The position numbers and the translations under genes were made by a program. From Sinohyriopsis cumingii (Eukaryota; Mollusca; Bivalvia; Unionida; Unionidae): DNA of 64,000 nt. The notes under the pieces were generated by a model. That model was not told the DNA's origin, searched no databases, and saw nothing but the letters and a program-made list of their open reading frames with translations. Shown here piece after piece: positions 31,981-44,109 of this stretch (its first letter is position 1; each line of letters begins with the position of its first letter). The stretch spans positions 141,447,251 to 141,511,250 of the forward strand of contig CM068827.1 in assembly GCA_028554795.2 (NCBI GenBank). The letters run 5' to 3'.

Positions 31981-33970
31981 AAATTAAACTGCCATTAAGC
32001 AAAAACTTCTGAAATAGACGAAGAGAAATAGCCTTACAAAGTCTAACTTTCAAAGCATTTTCATGTAAGATATGGACTTGGAATTTAACAATAATTTTCC
32101 ATTCAGATATATTAACCGGGAATCGGTCTTAAAATATGTACGATTCTGTAGCGTCTTTTACATTAATTTTTGCCAGCGGTTTAAACATTTCTGGATTAAA
32201 GCCAGTTTGTTTAACTTGTAATCTTGTAATATGTTAGCTAAAGGAGTGTAGTATAAATAGCTGATTTACAAAATAAATTTCATGCAGCCTGCAAAGTTAC
32301 TCAAATAAAATAATTTTTTAAAATTTCAATGTAAGCTTGATTTGGTAAAAATAAATATAAGCTTGAATTGGCTACAATAAACAATAGACAATGCAACGTC
32401 AGTTCGTGTATTTTTAGAGACACATTGTATAAGCTTAGAGCAAAATCGATGTCCGCTTTCCCTCGTACAAGTACATTCTGATGACTTGGGTTAAACCAAG
32501 TTTCACAACCATTCAACACTCGTGGTGTTGCAATAGTTTCACACAAAATCTTAGATGTGCGCGTATTAAATCCATTCTTATTTTCTCCAATATCAAGAAA
32601 ACTGAATCGCATTCTTACAGGTTTATATTTAGCCCTTTAAGTTTGGTTTATATTTCTGAAATACTTGGACACATTAGCATCTACATGTATACATTACTAT
32701 TTCTTGACCACTCTCAGAACTGAAGAACCATTGCATTTTGTTTCATTTGTAATCAGACGACTTTTCGTTGAACACTACAATGTTAGTTTTCTTGGAATTA
32801 TATCCAAATCATCCATTTTATGAAGTATTCGTTACATATAAATATTAATTGATACAAGCCTGACTTCGAAATAACTTAAAATACGCAAATCGTCTGATAG
32901 AGTAGGACACGGGCATATGCTCAGTACCCAGCCCGGGGAGTACAAGCCTTATGATACACGTTAGGGTCAGGTGCAACCAGAACACTACTTCAAAATTATA
33001 TAAATTGTTATCAAAATTCCTTTTGATTTTTTCTTCAAGAAGACACGCAACAAAAGACTGGGGGAAAATATAATCATATAACAGCTTTTAAATCTTTCGG
33101 CACGAGGGGTCCTCTCAAAGCCAGCCATCTTAATCATAGGTGGAATGCTGCGAGGGTTCCCACCAATAAAGGGCACAGGCAAGGATTATATATATATGTT
33201 AAAAAAATACAAACCCATGCGTATTCGTTGATAATACATTAAACAAAAGTTAATTTATAAACACAATTTAAAGGCACGGGGATAATACACCACCTTGGCG
33301 TTTTCTTTTTAGAACAGGAAATAAAGGTATATCGGCTCAATTATGGAGTAAGTTAGTCTAGCTCAACCAGTCCTCTCGCGTGACTCCGTTAGGCTTTTGT
33401 CTCGATTGGCGTTGCTATTCCCGTAGACCAGTTCTTGTCGTACTTTTTGGTAGAGCTGCCTACGGTCCGGAAAGCATGCTAATCTCTTAGCTCAGAACTA
33501 CGTCACACTTCTGGTATTCGTGAGATTCTCTGTTCTTTTACCCATGATGCATCGCGCTAATGTGAAGCTACCAAACAATCTCTGCAGTTAAAAAGAAGTA
33601 TCAAAACCAGCTGTTCTGGAAATGACGTCGCTGTCGAACAAAAACCTCGTTGACTAATCAGCTGGGAGATACACATTCACTAATTACCGGCGTATGATAC
33701 TGGATTACCAAGTTAGGTAGCATACCACTGAACATAGATCTATCTGTGCCCCGTAAGAGTGTTGTTAAATGAGAGTAGTGCAGTAGTTAGTAAACGTTGG
33801 AGTCACCCTATACCATCGTCGCTAAGTAGGCGCTTCTGCTATTTGGATTGTTACGGTTCAAGTTGTGGATATTATGCAGGCGCTGACCAGCTGAAATAAT
33901 CAGTTTTGAAAACACCACAACTTATGACGTTTGCGTCGGACGAGCATGCATTGCGTGACGTCATAAATAG
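31981..33970. other. Intergenic, no gene seen
   Basis: AT-rich up to 33250, then a more GC-balanced part (33300-33960) that may be old repeat. No family recognised. A TGACGTCA lies at about 33958. Confidence 0.45.
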
Positions 33971-34080
33971 AGGATCTCAGACGGGTAATGATTTAATATT
34001 GAATTTATGAAACGAGTTGAATAATGTCCAGCTTTTGCAAGCCTTGGCTTAATATTAAATCATTACCTATTTGAGATTCT
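33971..34080. repeat. Foldback element, 30-bp arms
   Basis: 33971-34000 and 34051-34080 are inverted repeats matching at 26 of 30 positions; the inner 17 bases (GGTAATGATTTAATATT) match perfectly. The 50-base loop contains GAGTTGAATAATG and GCAAGCCTTGG. A related half-copy is at about 9228-9295 (GGTAATGATTTA, then CGTTGAATAATG, then CCAAGGCTTGG). Confidence 0.75.
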
Positions 34081-36755
34081 TTTATCACAGTTTTTATTCC
34101 AGTGGAAATTATTTAGATAGAAGAACGAATCATTTCGTTCATTCTGACAGACGTTGCACTTTTCATTTGTTGTACGCACAGAATAGTCCCAAACAAAGCG
34201 GAACTATTATTAACCTCTAAAACTGGATTATACTTTTCATACAGTCAAAGAACAAGCGTCCTTCCGAATAAACAGAACATTTTACATAGACAAAATCATT
34301 TACAGAATGTCCAATACTCGTTATGTCACATTGTTTGATGCAGCATCGGTTAGAATGCTGTAGACGGCCCATGTTTACATAATCTAATATGTCACTATCA
34401 CAACTAAGCATAACATTGTTGCAATATTCATTTGAAAGAAGGTTTCATGAATGCCGAAATTTCCATATTTACTGTACTGTATTTGTGACTGGATATTTGC
34501 AGTATTTGACAATGGAACAGCAGACAATAGAATATGTACACAAATTTCATTTTGAACCGGAATTACATCACATATTTACCGCGTGAATATGCAGTGGTTC
34601 GATAAACTATTGTCAGTTTGGAGACGGTTTATGTTCACGTTCTTCTGTGAACAGAGATGAGTTTATTAACTTCTGTTAAGTTAACATTTAAACAACACTT
34701 TTATATAGGGCGAATTCCATTCTTACGGTTTACCGCCCCTCCAACCTCAACTTACACGTTAGCTATGAACTGAGCAATACCCTTAGTTTTACTTGTTGTT
34801 GTTGTTGTTTTTGTATTGGGGTTTTAGCCATTTTTCATGTTATAAACTTATGATATATTATACATGGCATAAGAATCCCCTGTGGTGATAAATTGGCCTA
34901 TTTCAGACAGACGAAATCATTTATTCCCCAATTCCTTTCGTGAATTGAATCAAACAATGGTGGCCAAAACATTCACCGACAACAAAACATTGCAGAAGGC
35001 GGGGTTCAAAAAGTTTTCCCCACGATCGCGGCAAATCAGTAAAGAGAATATTGCACAATAATTTCATGGGGTTATTTGGACCAATCAGAATCACATAAAG
35101 TGATATATTCACATGTTATAATATATATAAAAAAAATATTAAACTGCACACACTATAGGCAAAATGTACCGACTATGTGATAACGGTATTTCCGATACCC
35201 TTCGTTGTATACCACATATAAAGCGAGGACGTCTATCTATCATATATATTTCTGATTCAGATTTAAGTATTAACTTTCTTTGATCACATGCGCACGTGCT
35301 ATACAATCTTTGTCTGAAGTGAGAAGGCAAGTACATGGTTATTTTTTAAAATTAGATTATTATTCATTCTTTTAAATCAGGCATTTCGTTTTAGAACTTC
35401 GACTACATAAATCAATCGATACATGAACCTCCTTAAATACATATGCGGAGAAAGTGGAAAGGTGATATGCAATTACTGATTTGTTTTTATAATTGTTGAA
35501 TACATTGTCCACTCTAAATCGTGCGTACCAGATAAATCATTCCATTGTTATAGTCAAACATTCTCCTAAATTATCTACCATGGAAACAATCGTAATATCC
35601 TAGGCTTTTTCCGTCAAAATGGAGAAAGAAACATCGAATGTGGTCTCATGTCAGTAATTTTCCGTTTTTGTTATATATAACCATTTCATAACTGTACATC
35701 TGTTTATATAACTGATAGGTCTTCGTAACTTTGTGTACAAACTAACTCGTCCTGATGCCTGAAATTATGAAAGTGTCATCACGGGTTTAACGGCCGTTTT
35801 TGTGTATTAATACTCTAAACATATGACTCAAGGGAGGTAATAACAAAGTGCTTGACTAAAATGAAACTAGGCGACATTGTATCACTCACTTCCTTGCAGA
35901 ACAGTTAATTTGGACAATTTATTTAGTTTTGTGAACTTTGAAGTCAACATAACTTGAAACGTTTCCAAACAAGTCATATGTGAAACACACTGTTTAACTG
36001 AGTACTTTTCGGAATATCTTCCTAATGTTGGCAACTTCAAAGAGAGCTAATTGTGATCTGAGGACATAATTCGCCACCATTTAGAAGTATATTCGGAATT
36101 ATTTTTGTTCGCATAACATCATATTGCGTCAGAAGGAGACAATGTCACAATTGGAACACTGTCGGCCTTTTCTTTCGCAACAGCAGTGGTACATACCATC
36201 AAAGAAGAATCATGAAACACATCAAATGTACGTGTATTCCTGCAACTACATCCGATTTTATTTCTGATTTGATGGAAATGGTAAAGCTTTGTTCCAATTC
36301 TCGTTGGCATTCGATATAATCAGAATGTTCTCGTCCTTTTCTGTTAAGTTTAAAAGCTAATTTCTCTACTTGATGGAAATGGCCAATCGATATTCAAATC
36401 GCCATATACAGACCAATATTGTTGGGCAACTTCTTTTATTTGCATTGTGCGTGATAGGTTCACCATTCGACTACTATAGTCAACGTTTCTTTGGCGAAAC
36501 TAAGAAAAAGCAGTCCTAAAAGAAGTTTTTTGTTTGTTTCAAAATATAAATGAAGCTCAAAAATATACGTTTCGGTTATCTCAAAATCTAATATAATTCG
36601 CAATGTCATGGTCAATCCTACTTATGATGCCTTTACTGTATGCTGACAGTGCCGATCGGATCACATTCGTTATTTACGAAAGTAGGATTGATAGAAAATG
36701 TGCGAATGTATGGAACTATTTTTTTTAATTCGCATCTTGTCATTCAATGCGGACA
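34081..36755. other. Intergenic, no gene seen
   Basis: AT-rich. The motif AAGGGAGGTAA near 35834, common in molluscan repeats, is the only recognisable item. Open frames of up to 65 codons have no support. Confidence 0.5.
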
Positions 36756-37072
36756 GCTCCGGTGGCCTAGTGTTTAGAGCTTCCGCCTCGGATGCGGGAT
36801 ATCGTGGGTTCGATCCCCGGCTGAGTCACACCAAAGACTTACAAAAATGGTACTAAAAGCTGCATCGCTCGGCGCTCAGCATTAAGAGGTTAGTGTTAGG
36901 ACTGGTCGGCCTGGTGTCAGGATAATGTGACTGGGTGCTACGTGTCTGCGACATGATGCCCCAGTGCTAGACATCACTATAATCTGCCACACTGCAGACA
37001 TCGCAGCGATATGACAGAAAAATTGTTAAAGCTACGTTCAAAATCCAAATCACACACACACACACACACACA
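36756..37072 (+). repeat. SINE, full-length copy (tRNA head)
   Basis: It starts with a tRNA-like head: A-box-like TGGCCTAGTGT and B box GGTTCGATCCC at 36807-36817. Next comes a unit shared with other copies (ACCAAAGACTTACAAAAATG), the central block GACTGGTCGGCCTGGTGTCA and the 3' block CACTGCAGACATCGCAGCGA, ending in (CA)n. Copies at 42622, 24235, 37604 and 53076 share the body. It is non-coding and Pol III-type. Confidence 0.88.
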
Positions 37073-37557
37073 TTCGATGCGAATATATCCAATCGTAGAA
37101 ATAGCAAAAGTGGTCGAGTTAAATGGCGCAGAAACAGCCGAGGTGATCCGAGTGATCTACATGTAGAAGTTCTTTCAAAAACATAATTGGAAATATGGCA
37201 CTGAACAAACAAAAACGTAACCTAATCATTCTGAAGCCCTCGAATATTTTTGCAAGGATGTCGGAGGGAATTTTTACGGACAGACTATTTAATTTTACGG
37301 GGGTGGAGAGTGTAATCTTCTTTCCAGTCAGGATAATTTTTGTTTTCTTTTATCCTTATGATAAGTTATATTTGGCAACTAAAGTAAGGATATAATAGGT
37401 TGTGTTTTTTTTTCTTTGATATAAATTAGAGCAATAATAATTTTCTAGCTAATCGAGAGGCTCCATCTTTTTCTTTTGAATTGTCACATTATCCTGCCCC
37501 TTCCCACACACACGAAAAGAAGAAAAATAAATTAAACACCTAACTCTGTGTGTGTGT

Positions 37558-37558
<1 letters not shown>
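37073..37558. other. Intergenic, no gene seen
   Basis: AT-rich spacer between two SINE copies; an open frame at 37195-37395 lacks support. Confidence 0.5.

Positions 37559-37603
<45 letters not shown>
37559..37603. repeat. (AG)n microsatellite
   Basis: About 22 AG units. It abuts the 3' end of the minus-strand SINE that follows and may be its evolved tail. Confidence 0.92.
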
Positions 37604-37608
<5 letters not shown>

Positions 37609-37800
37609 ATTTTTAACGTAACTTTAACACTGTTTCAGTCATATCGCTACGATGTCTGCAATGTGCCATTTTATAGTGTTCTAGCACTGGGGCATCATGC
37701 CGCAGACATGTAGCATGATGTCCCACCCAGTCACATTAACCTAAAATCAGGCCGACCAGTCCTAACACTAATCTCTTAACGCTGAGCGCCTAGCTACGAT
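37604..37800 (-). repeat. SINE, 5'-truncated copy, minus strand
   Basis: The reverse complement shows the shared body: GACTGGTCGGCCTGATTTTA, TGTGACTGGGTGGGACATCA, TGCAGACATCGTAGCGATAT and the 3' end AAAAATCCAAAT. The tRNA head is absent. Confidence 0.85.
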
Positions 37801-37801
37801 G

Positions 37802-37840
37802 TCGTAGCCTCAACTTGATTTGTTGTGGTTGAGGCTACGA
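37802..37840. repeat. Perfect 13-bp inverted repeat
   Basis: TCGTAGCCTCAAC and GTTGAGGCTACGA flank a 13-base loop, directly beyond the truncated end of the SINE copy. It may be a small hairpin-forming relic. Confidence 0.7.
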
Positions 37841-38480
37841 ACTGATCCCATATCATGTAATGGAGCAAAAAAAAATCATCACTAAAGTGAGAAAAACAAA
37901 CAGTGTAGAAATCAACTACATAATTATAATCATGCTGTGAAAGAAGTTTGGCTTATTTTGAATTTATGAAGCCCGTACACGGTAAAATAAATTGGCATGG
38001 TTACACTAACCTCATTCTGTCCGCCATGACAGATAACGCGAGGCTCTCACCGTTACCTCTTTTCTACGTAAAGCTTGCCAGATCATATTTGGATATTCTA
38101 CGCTATATTATTATCAATCAAGTGCGAATAATCGCTTCTTGGTGGAATTTCAAAGTTGCCGATAAACCATATTTACTTTTAATGCGCAGAATTTCTGACC
38201 CAAACGGCGCCAAATGTTTACTACGATTTGTTTACATTTCCAAATAAGGCGTCAATGTCCTAATATGGCACACAAACAAACGAGGCTGAGAACGGAAGTA
38301 ATCATTATTTGAAATAATATGGCAGACATCTAAACGAAAATATCGGCTAAAAAAGGTAAACGAGATTTTACAACTATTTCTACAATGATTTTCGATACTT
38401 CCTGTATTAAATAAGAGGACTACTCAATTTATTGGATTATATGCGAGGACTATGTTTAAAGTGTTATTATTAGGCTAAAA
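37841..38480. other. Intergenic, no gene seen
   Basis: A 99-codon open frame at 37948-38247 has no start context, splice sites or domain. Nothing else seen. Confidence 0.5.
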
Positions 38481-38712
38481 GAGCGCCGGGTGTGAATCAC
38501 ACCCGGCTTGCTCCATTAACACGTATATGCTCATGTTAGTACCCTGTCCACGAGGAACGAGTAAGGGTACTAATATTAGTACTACTGAGCGCCAAGCGAG
38601 GCAGCTGTTAGCACCATTTTGTAAGTCTTTGGTATGGCTCGGTCGGAGATCGAATCCACGACCTCCTGCATCCGAGGCGGACGCTCTAACCACTAGGCCA
38701 CCAGAGCGGTAC
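38481..38712 (-). repeat. SINE with the same tRNA head but a different tail
   Basis: The reverse complement begins ACCGCTCTGGTGGCCTAGTG, has a B-box-like GGATTCGATCTCC, then the ACCAAAGACTTACAAAATGG unit and GCTGCCTCGCTTGGCGCTCAG as in the other copies. After that the central block is absent, replaced by another sequence that ends in the hairpin GCCGGGTGTGATTCACACCC plus GGC. Confidence 0.85.
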
Positions 38713-39278
38713 AAAGTCTTGTATTGGCTTGGTTCCCAAGTATTACAACGTGAACTAAATAAAGATACTTCCGCTTGTATTCGGCTCCAGTATTCGCGCA
38801 CTCTCTTGTTTCTTTGAACCCGCCCACCCCACCGAATTTTAAAACGAAATGCATCAAGGCTTTACAAAGTGCACTAAACTTGGTCATTTCATTTACTGAT
38901 TTATAATTTCTAACCTGACTGTCGCCAAACGGTCACTAACACTGTGGACTTTTGCGTTCAATGCAAACGGAAGCTCTCGATATAAACAAGCAGATAAACT
39001 GCTCACTGTTCTTTTAGACCAGCATGCAATAACTGTCTTTGGCGCCCAATATTTGAATGTCCAGTTTTAATATTTCTAAAACAAATTAAATAAATAAAAA
39101 GGAAGAACTCTTGTATACGCATGTCCAAATAGATGTCATTCCAAATTTTACGGAATTATTGAGACTATTCAAGATGGAGAACTACATCACGTCTGTTGCT
39201 TGAAAACATAGACTCGTCCGTGCCAATGTGGCTACCGTGTTACTAGAGACACTCCTATTTGATTCAAAACGCCTAAAA
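38713..39278. other. Intergenic, no gene seen
   Basis: No exon recognised. A short stretch around 38830-38880 (AAAACGAAATGCATCAAGG) recurs with changes at about 39870-39900 and may be an old repeat. Confidence 0.45.
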
Positions 39279-39464
39279 CAGGGTTCGGCAACCTGTTTTA
39301 CATAGCCTGCCACTTTTTTCAGATTAATTAGAAAATGAACGAGCGCGTGCCAGAAGTAAGAGAGTAACACTGTTAAAATCGAGATTTTAGCTGCCCTTTG
39401 TTTGCCACGCAAAACCTCTTGATGTTCCAGCTTTGGCACGCGTGACGTAGGTTGCCGACCCCTG
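39279..39464. mobile_element. hAT-type MITE (CAGGGGTCGGCAACC ends)
   Basis: The left end CAGGGTTCGGCAACCTGTTT and the right end, read backwards as CAGGGGTCGGCAACCTACGT, are terminal inverted repeats matching at 14 of the first 15 positions. Flanking 8-mers GCCTAAAA and GCCTTAAG agree at 6 of 8 positions, fitting an aged 8-bp target duplication. CAGGGGTCGGCAACC-like termini belong to hAT elements. At 186 bp it is non-autonomous. Confidence 0.75.
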
Positions 39465-41964
39465 GCCTTAAGTTGACACGCTGCGCCATAGCGCTAAATA
39501 AACACCGGAACTTCTGAAGTTTGTAAGCTGAGAGTGTTTGGCAACAATCAGATTAGAACTTATAAATCAACGAATGAAATGACTTTAAAAAATTGCATTT
39601 TATGTCATTAATATCTTTATTTTTTTCAATCGGTTGAAGGGTACAAACAAACTGGAGGGTGTGCGAATATTAAAGGTATAATTATGATTTTGAACCGTTT
39701 TTGACGTATTTTGACAATCCCCCTCCTCTCCCTCTTAAATTTAAGTCCTGTCAAGAATTTTCCCCGTTACAATACGGTGAGGTGAAAATACTTTTAACAT
39801 TTCATTTAAAAACAATGAAGCTCCAGATTGCAACCCCCACCCCGCATCGTATACCCACTACCGACTTTAAAAACGAAAAGCATCAAGGATACAACAAAGT
39901 ACACAACACGTACTTATTTAATTCTTTGAATTATATTTATAACTCGAGGTCCAGAAACAGTATCACCTTATCATTTCATTGGCGTAGGTGAGTACGTGTT
40001 GTTCACACAACAGGACTGATCTTGGCTGATGTTGTTTATGTTGTTCAGTAATCTCCGGATAATTCAGTAAATTTCCATAACGTTGAGGTGTTAGGGCATC
40101 CCCACCCCTTCATTTATAAAATTTTTGTAAAATTAAAAGTAGACCGTGCAAACTGATGCAGACGACAAAATGTTTAACTTGTTTGGATGTGTCATTGTTG
40201 CATCCACCCCTTCACTGAAAATGAAACCTTCCAGCATTCGGAAACCTACAGTGATCAGTCTCCTCGTTAACAATGAATACTTACGTTTGGTTTGAAACGA
40301 AGAGAAGATGACAATGATTTAACCTTACAAGTTTCAAACTTCTTTCAACTTGGGAAAAATTCCTTGAGACAGCTTCTTGTTTCTTACACCAGAAATACGT
40401 CTCGTTCCATTCCCTGATAATAAACTTACACTTAAATAACCTTGAATAATTATGAACCTTTGATTCATTATATTACTTTGCGCCACTTATTTTGTTTTGT
40501 GCGAAGAAAATAATAAATAGTGCTATTATAGGTTCGTTGTTTTCGTGTTCCATACCTGGTCGATTCTTGAGTTGTATGGTAGGTAAAAACTATATGTGCC
40601 AAACGCAATGAACAATGTTCTGTTTTAATACATACTTGAAATAAGAACTGATTTAGGGACCTGTCTCTAAAGAAGTGATGAGATATTTTTTTCTGATAAT
40701 TAGTGGAAGAAAAGATAACTTAAATTGTATTACAATACCTGTCACTTTGCTTATCTCCCTTGTATTTAAAGCCGTCGTGATCTATCGAATTATTGATTAT
40801 AGGCGGTTACAGGTGGGTTTTTATTTACAGGTGTGTATTCGATGGCGTTTCCTTAGTTGCGGCTATTGAACAGAACCAGTTTGATTGGTATAATCAGAGG
40901 AAAATTATAATAAACATTCCTGGAGAGAGGAGCAACCACTTAGCATTAATTAGCATTTCTCTTTGTGTCAAGCTTATGTCAGGTACGACATTCGCAGGTC
41001 AGAAACACGTAGAAGGGAACCTTCGCAAGGTGACGGTAACTTATTCAGGTTAGTAGTGTAAACTTCTTCAGGTAAGTAGTGTTAAAATTATAATTTAGTG
41101 TAACATTATAATTTAGTGTAACATTGTAAGTTATGGGACAAAAACGATATGGCCTCTTTCACTCCAACTCGCACGCACGCACAAACACGGGCTTAAACAT
41201 AACTGTCAACATATCTTACATAGAAAACTGTACTACTGTCCTATCCAAAGATACATCCATCTCGTTAACACTTTTTCTGTTGTCTGTTCGTCAATTTGCC
41301 TGCCTCTCCACGTATCAGTCTGCAAGTATGTTACTCAATTCGTTGCTTGCATGTTTGGTTTATTGGTGATACATGCACATCTGTCCTTGTCTGTTCTATT
41401 TTACAACAGCTATGATTAAGAATGGCCACTTCATCTACTCCGATTCGGTATATGCAGCATTTTTTTTAAAAACAATATATAAATTCTTTAATACTGACTT
41501 TTAATTTCATTCCCCGATATGTATAATGCTACAACGATAAAGAGTAAATAACCAAATATTCATTTTTTTCTCAAAAGTACCTTCACATTTTACTAAATTT
41601 ATCCATTAATAAATTACGTTGGTAAATATTAGTATACAAAGTTCCATTGAAAATCAAACTCGTATCGTTGCTTTCAATTTAAGTTTCAGTTATACATTAC
41701 TATAAAATAATGTTATTACTTTATACCGATATGTATGACTTATAGTTAAAATTAGTAGCAATGATGACATTGATTGGTGTATCTATGTGTCACAGATGGA
41801 ACTCCTCAATGTCAAATAATATGTTCCTTTTTTCGTTGCCGACCATAGCGCCCCACGCCCATTTTTTATTTTATATTTTTTAAAGTTTTAAAAAATTACC
41901 GAAATTGATTTGTGCATTTTATTGTACCGGTTATGCCCAGTACTTGAAGCGCTTATAGTAAATT
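39465..41964. other. Intergenic, no gene seen
   Basis: AT-rich. C-rich pieces near 39710-39860, 40095 and 40205 repeat a loose ATCCACCCCTTC motif. Open frames up to 96 codons have no support. Confidence 0.5.
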
Positions 41965-41971
41965 ACACACA

Positions 41972-42022
<51 letters not shown>
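41965..42022. repeat. (CA)n-(AT)n microsatellite
   Basis: CA units with one interruption, then AT units. Confidence 0.92.
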
Positions 42023-42023
<1 letters not shown>

Positions 42024-42621
42024 ATCATTACAATGTGACTGAAGTTTGAGTTTGGGTATTATTAGAAGTCTTCTTGTAAGAGCATTGGTCTTCTTGGACA
42101 ACATTTCAAGTTTACTTGCACAGCGCTGAGTTTGTTTAATAAAGTCTCATCAATATAACTTTTAATTTTTTATATTTTCTTAACTGGTTGATAATACCAT
42201 ATGGTCGTTGTTAAGTCGATCGGTTCTTAGCCTTCATCCAGGTTTTGGAGATTTTTTTATAAGAGGAGCCATAACATGAAATGCAGAACGGGGAAATATA
42301 CCGTAAGACATGGAATATTAGTTACACCACTTTATCAAAGACTTCCACGCCAATACTTGACACAGACACGTAATCGACACATTTTAATATGCATACAAAA
42401 CAACGAGAACAACGAGGAAAGATACCTTTTACAGTCCACCGCATTTCATAAAACACAACCTGATGTGACGTTCGTTTGTTATACATTTTTGATTCTTACC
42501 ATCATGATATTTTCCGTGAGTATTTTGTGAAGTCTTTCCACACTAAAACCACGTCCGCCAAAGGTCCTGAGATACCCAAAGTACACCACTGTTGCCGCCC
42601 TTTCAATCGAGGATGCCAAAT
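42023..42621. other. Intergenic, no gene seen
   Basis: An 84-codon open frame at 42276-42530 ends in a hydrophobic stretch, but has no splice or promoter context. Nothing recognised. Confidence 0.5.
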
Positions 42622-42957
42622 CAGTATAGCGGTGGTCTAGTGTTTAGAGCGTCCTCCTTGGATGGAGGAGGTCGCGGGTTCGAAACCCCGCCAAGTCATA
42701 CCAAAGACTTATAAAAATGGTACTTACAGCTGCCTCGATAGGCGCACGGTATTAACAGGTTAGTGTTAGGACTGGTCGGCCTGGTATCAGGATAATGTGA
42801 CTGGGTGGGACTTCATGCTACATGTCTACGGCATGATGCCCCAGTGCTAGACATCACTACAAATTGCCACACTGCAGATATCGTAAAGATATGACTGAAC
42901 AACTGTTAAAACTGCATTAAAAATCCAAATCAGACAGACAGACACACACATACGTGA
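42622..42957 (+). repeat. SINE, full-length copy
   Basis: tRNA-like head with A-box-like TGGTCTAGTGT and B box GGTTCGAAACC, then ACCAAAGACTTATAAAAATG, the central block GACTGGTCGGCCTGGTATCA, TGTGACTGGGTGGGACTTCA, the 3' block CACTGCAGATATCGTAAAGA and a (CAGA)/(CA) tail. Confidence 0.9.
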
Positions 42958-43029
42958 GCTATTAAAACCGCTGATATACGGTTTATACTCGCCTATAAGT
43001 CGAATCAAACTGCCAACGACAAACATCCT

Positions 43030-43110
43030 GCTCTGTCATGGCATAAAGCGCCTGCAAACCAGGGTATATGTTGCTTGTTCTACTGATTACTCCTTGCATT
43101 ATGCGAGGCA
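43030..43110 (-). repeat. Dispersed repeat shared with 51240-51400
   Basis: The reverse complement GGAGTAATCAGTAGAACAAG, then CAACATATACCCTGGTTTGC, matches 51318-51362 with few changes. Confidence 0.65.
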
Positions 43111-43330
43111 GATCTGGATCTGTTCAGTTTGCAGTTGTCTAAGTGTATAATTTTATACTGGCAGATCCAGGTTCGATTCTCAGTAGAGGACCAAATTTAG
43201 TTCTCTAATCTGTGTTTATGCTCCATGGGGCTGTGTATGTGTTCTGTGGTGCTTGTACGATAGTCAAACTCAGCTCTGGTGTGGTTTGACTGTTTTACGG
43301 CTCAATAACAATTTTAAGGTTATATCGTGC
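43080..43330 (+). repeat. tRNA-derived segment (SINE-like)
   Basis: An A-box-like GTTGTCTAAGTG near 43135 and the B-box sequence CCAGGTTCGATTCTC near 43170 are spaced as in a tRNA. The sequence after them (GGACCAAATTTAGTTCTC) is unlike the main SINE family here, so this is a second tRNA-headed repeat. Confidence 0.45.
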
Positions 43331-43537
43331 CTAGGCATGTAGAGTAAATTCTCCTCCTGAACGATACACCACTGTAAACGATTCGGGGTGATCTGGTGGT
43401 AGGATTCAAACATGCACCCTTCTGGTTACGAGTTCAACTTGGTTACTGCGACTTAGTCAAAACTGTTTTTTACATAATACTGGAAGACTACAATGTCCTT
43501 CTCCAAACAAATTTAATTTTTTTTTATAGAATGATAC

Positions 43538-43539
<2 letters not shown>

Positions 43540-43573
<34 letters not shown>
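43540..43573. repeat. (TC)n microsatellite
   Basis: About 17 TC units. Confidence 0.92.
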
Positions 43574-43578
<5 letters not shown>

Positions 43579-43924
43579 GAGGTTCATAAAGCTAAACTTA
43601 ACGAGGTTCGTTATCGGACCATCCAACTTAATATGAATAATGTTAGTGCTTGAGGCGAACAGAAGTAAATGTTTTTGTTTTCTATGCTTTTTTAACATGT
43701 CTTGCACACAGTGATAAAGAGAACGTTATATACAGACAGTAATTAATGTGTTTAAGTCCATTTTATTGATAGGTAGAGAGCATGGAAAACATAAACAGTT
43801 TATAACACCCTTTTAGTTATCAGAAGGAGAATCCAGATGGAGGCTGTACAGATTCAGCCAGTTGGAGGATTTAAGTATCACAACATCACTTGTGATTGAT
43901 TCGAGTGAATTATTTGCGGAAACA

Positions 43925-44105
43925 TTGGTAGGTTGGTTGGTTCATGTATAAGCCATACACTAGATCGTATCGTCCCATGGCAATCCGAGTTAAGTGTCTT
44001 GCCCGGAGTATGTTAAGAATTGGTCTGAGCAGGACTGGAACCGGTACCTTTATGGTGGCGAATCCAGTACAATAAACATCGTGCTACCGCGCGCTCTCTT
44101 CAAAA
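43925..44105 (-). repeat. tRNA-derived SINE-like segment, minus strand
   Basis: The reverse complement starts GCGCGGTAGCACGATGTTTA and has GGTTCCAGTCCTGC as B box about 45 bases on, then GGGCAAGACACTTAACTCGG and a GTTGGTTGGTTC-like end. A and B boxes are spaced as in a tRNA. It belongs to a family different from the other SINEs in the window. Confidence 0.5.
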
Positions 44106-44109
44106 CTGC

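Noticed and set aside
36756-36830. A true tRNA gene
   Set aside because: A and B boxes are present but the acceptor stem does not pair, and the same head recurs joined to a repeat body, so it is a SINE.
37948-38247. A 99-codon plus-strand gene
   Set aside because: No family pattern, no promoter or splice evidence; sits among SINE copies.
42276-42530. An 84-codon gene with a C-terminal hydrophobic tail
   Set aside because: No splice context, no recognised domain, AT-rich intergenic surroundings.
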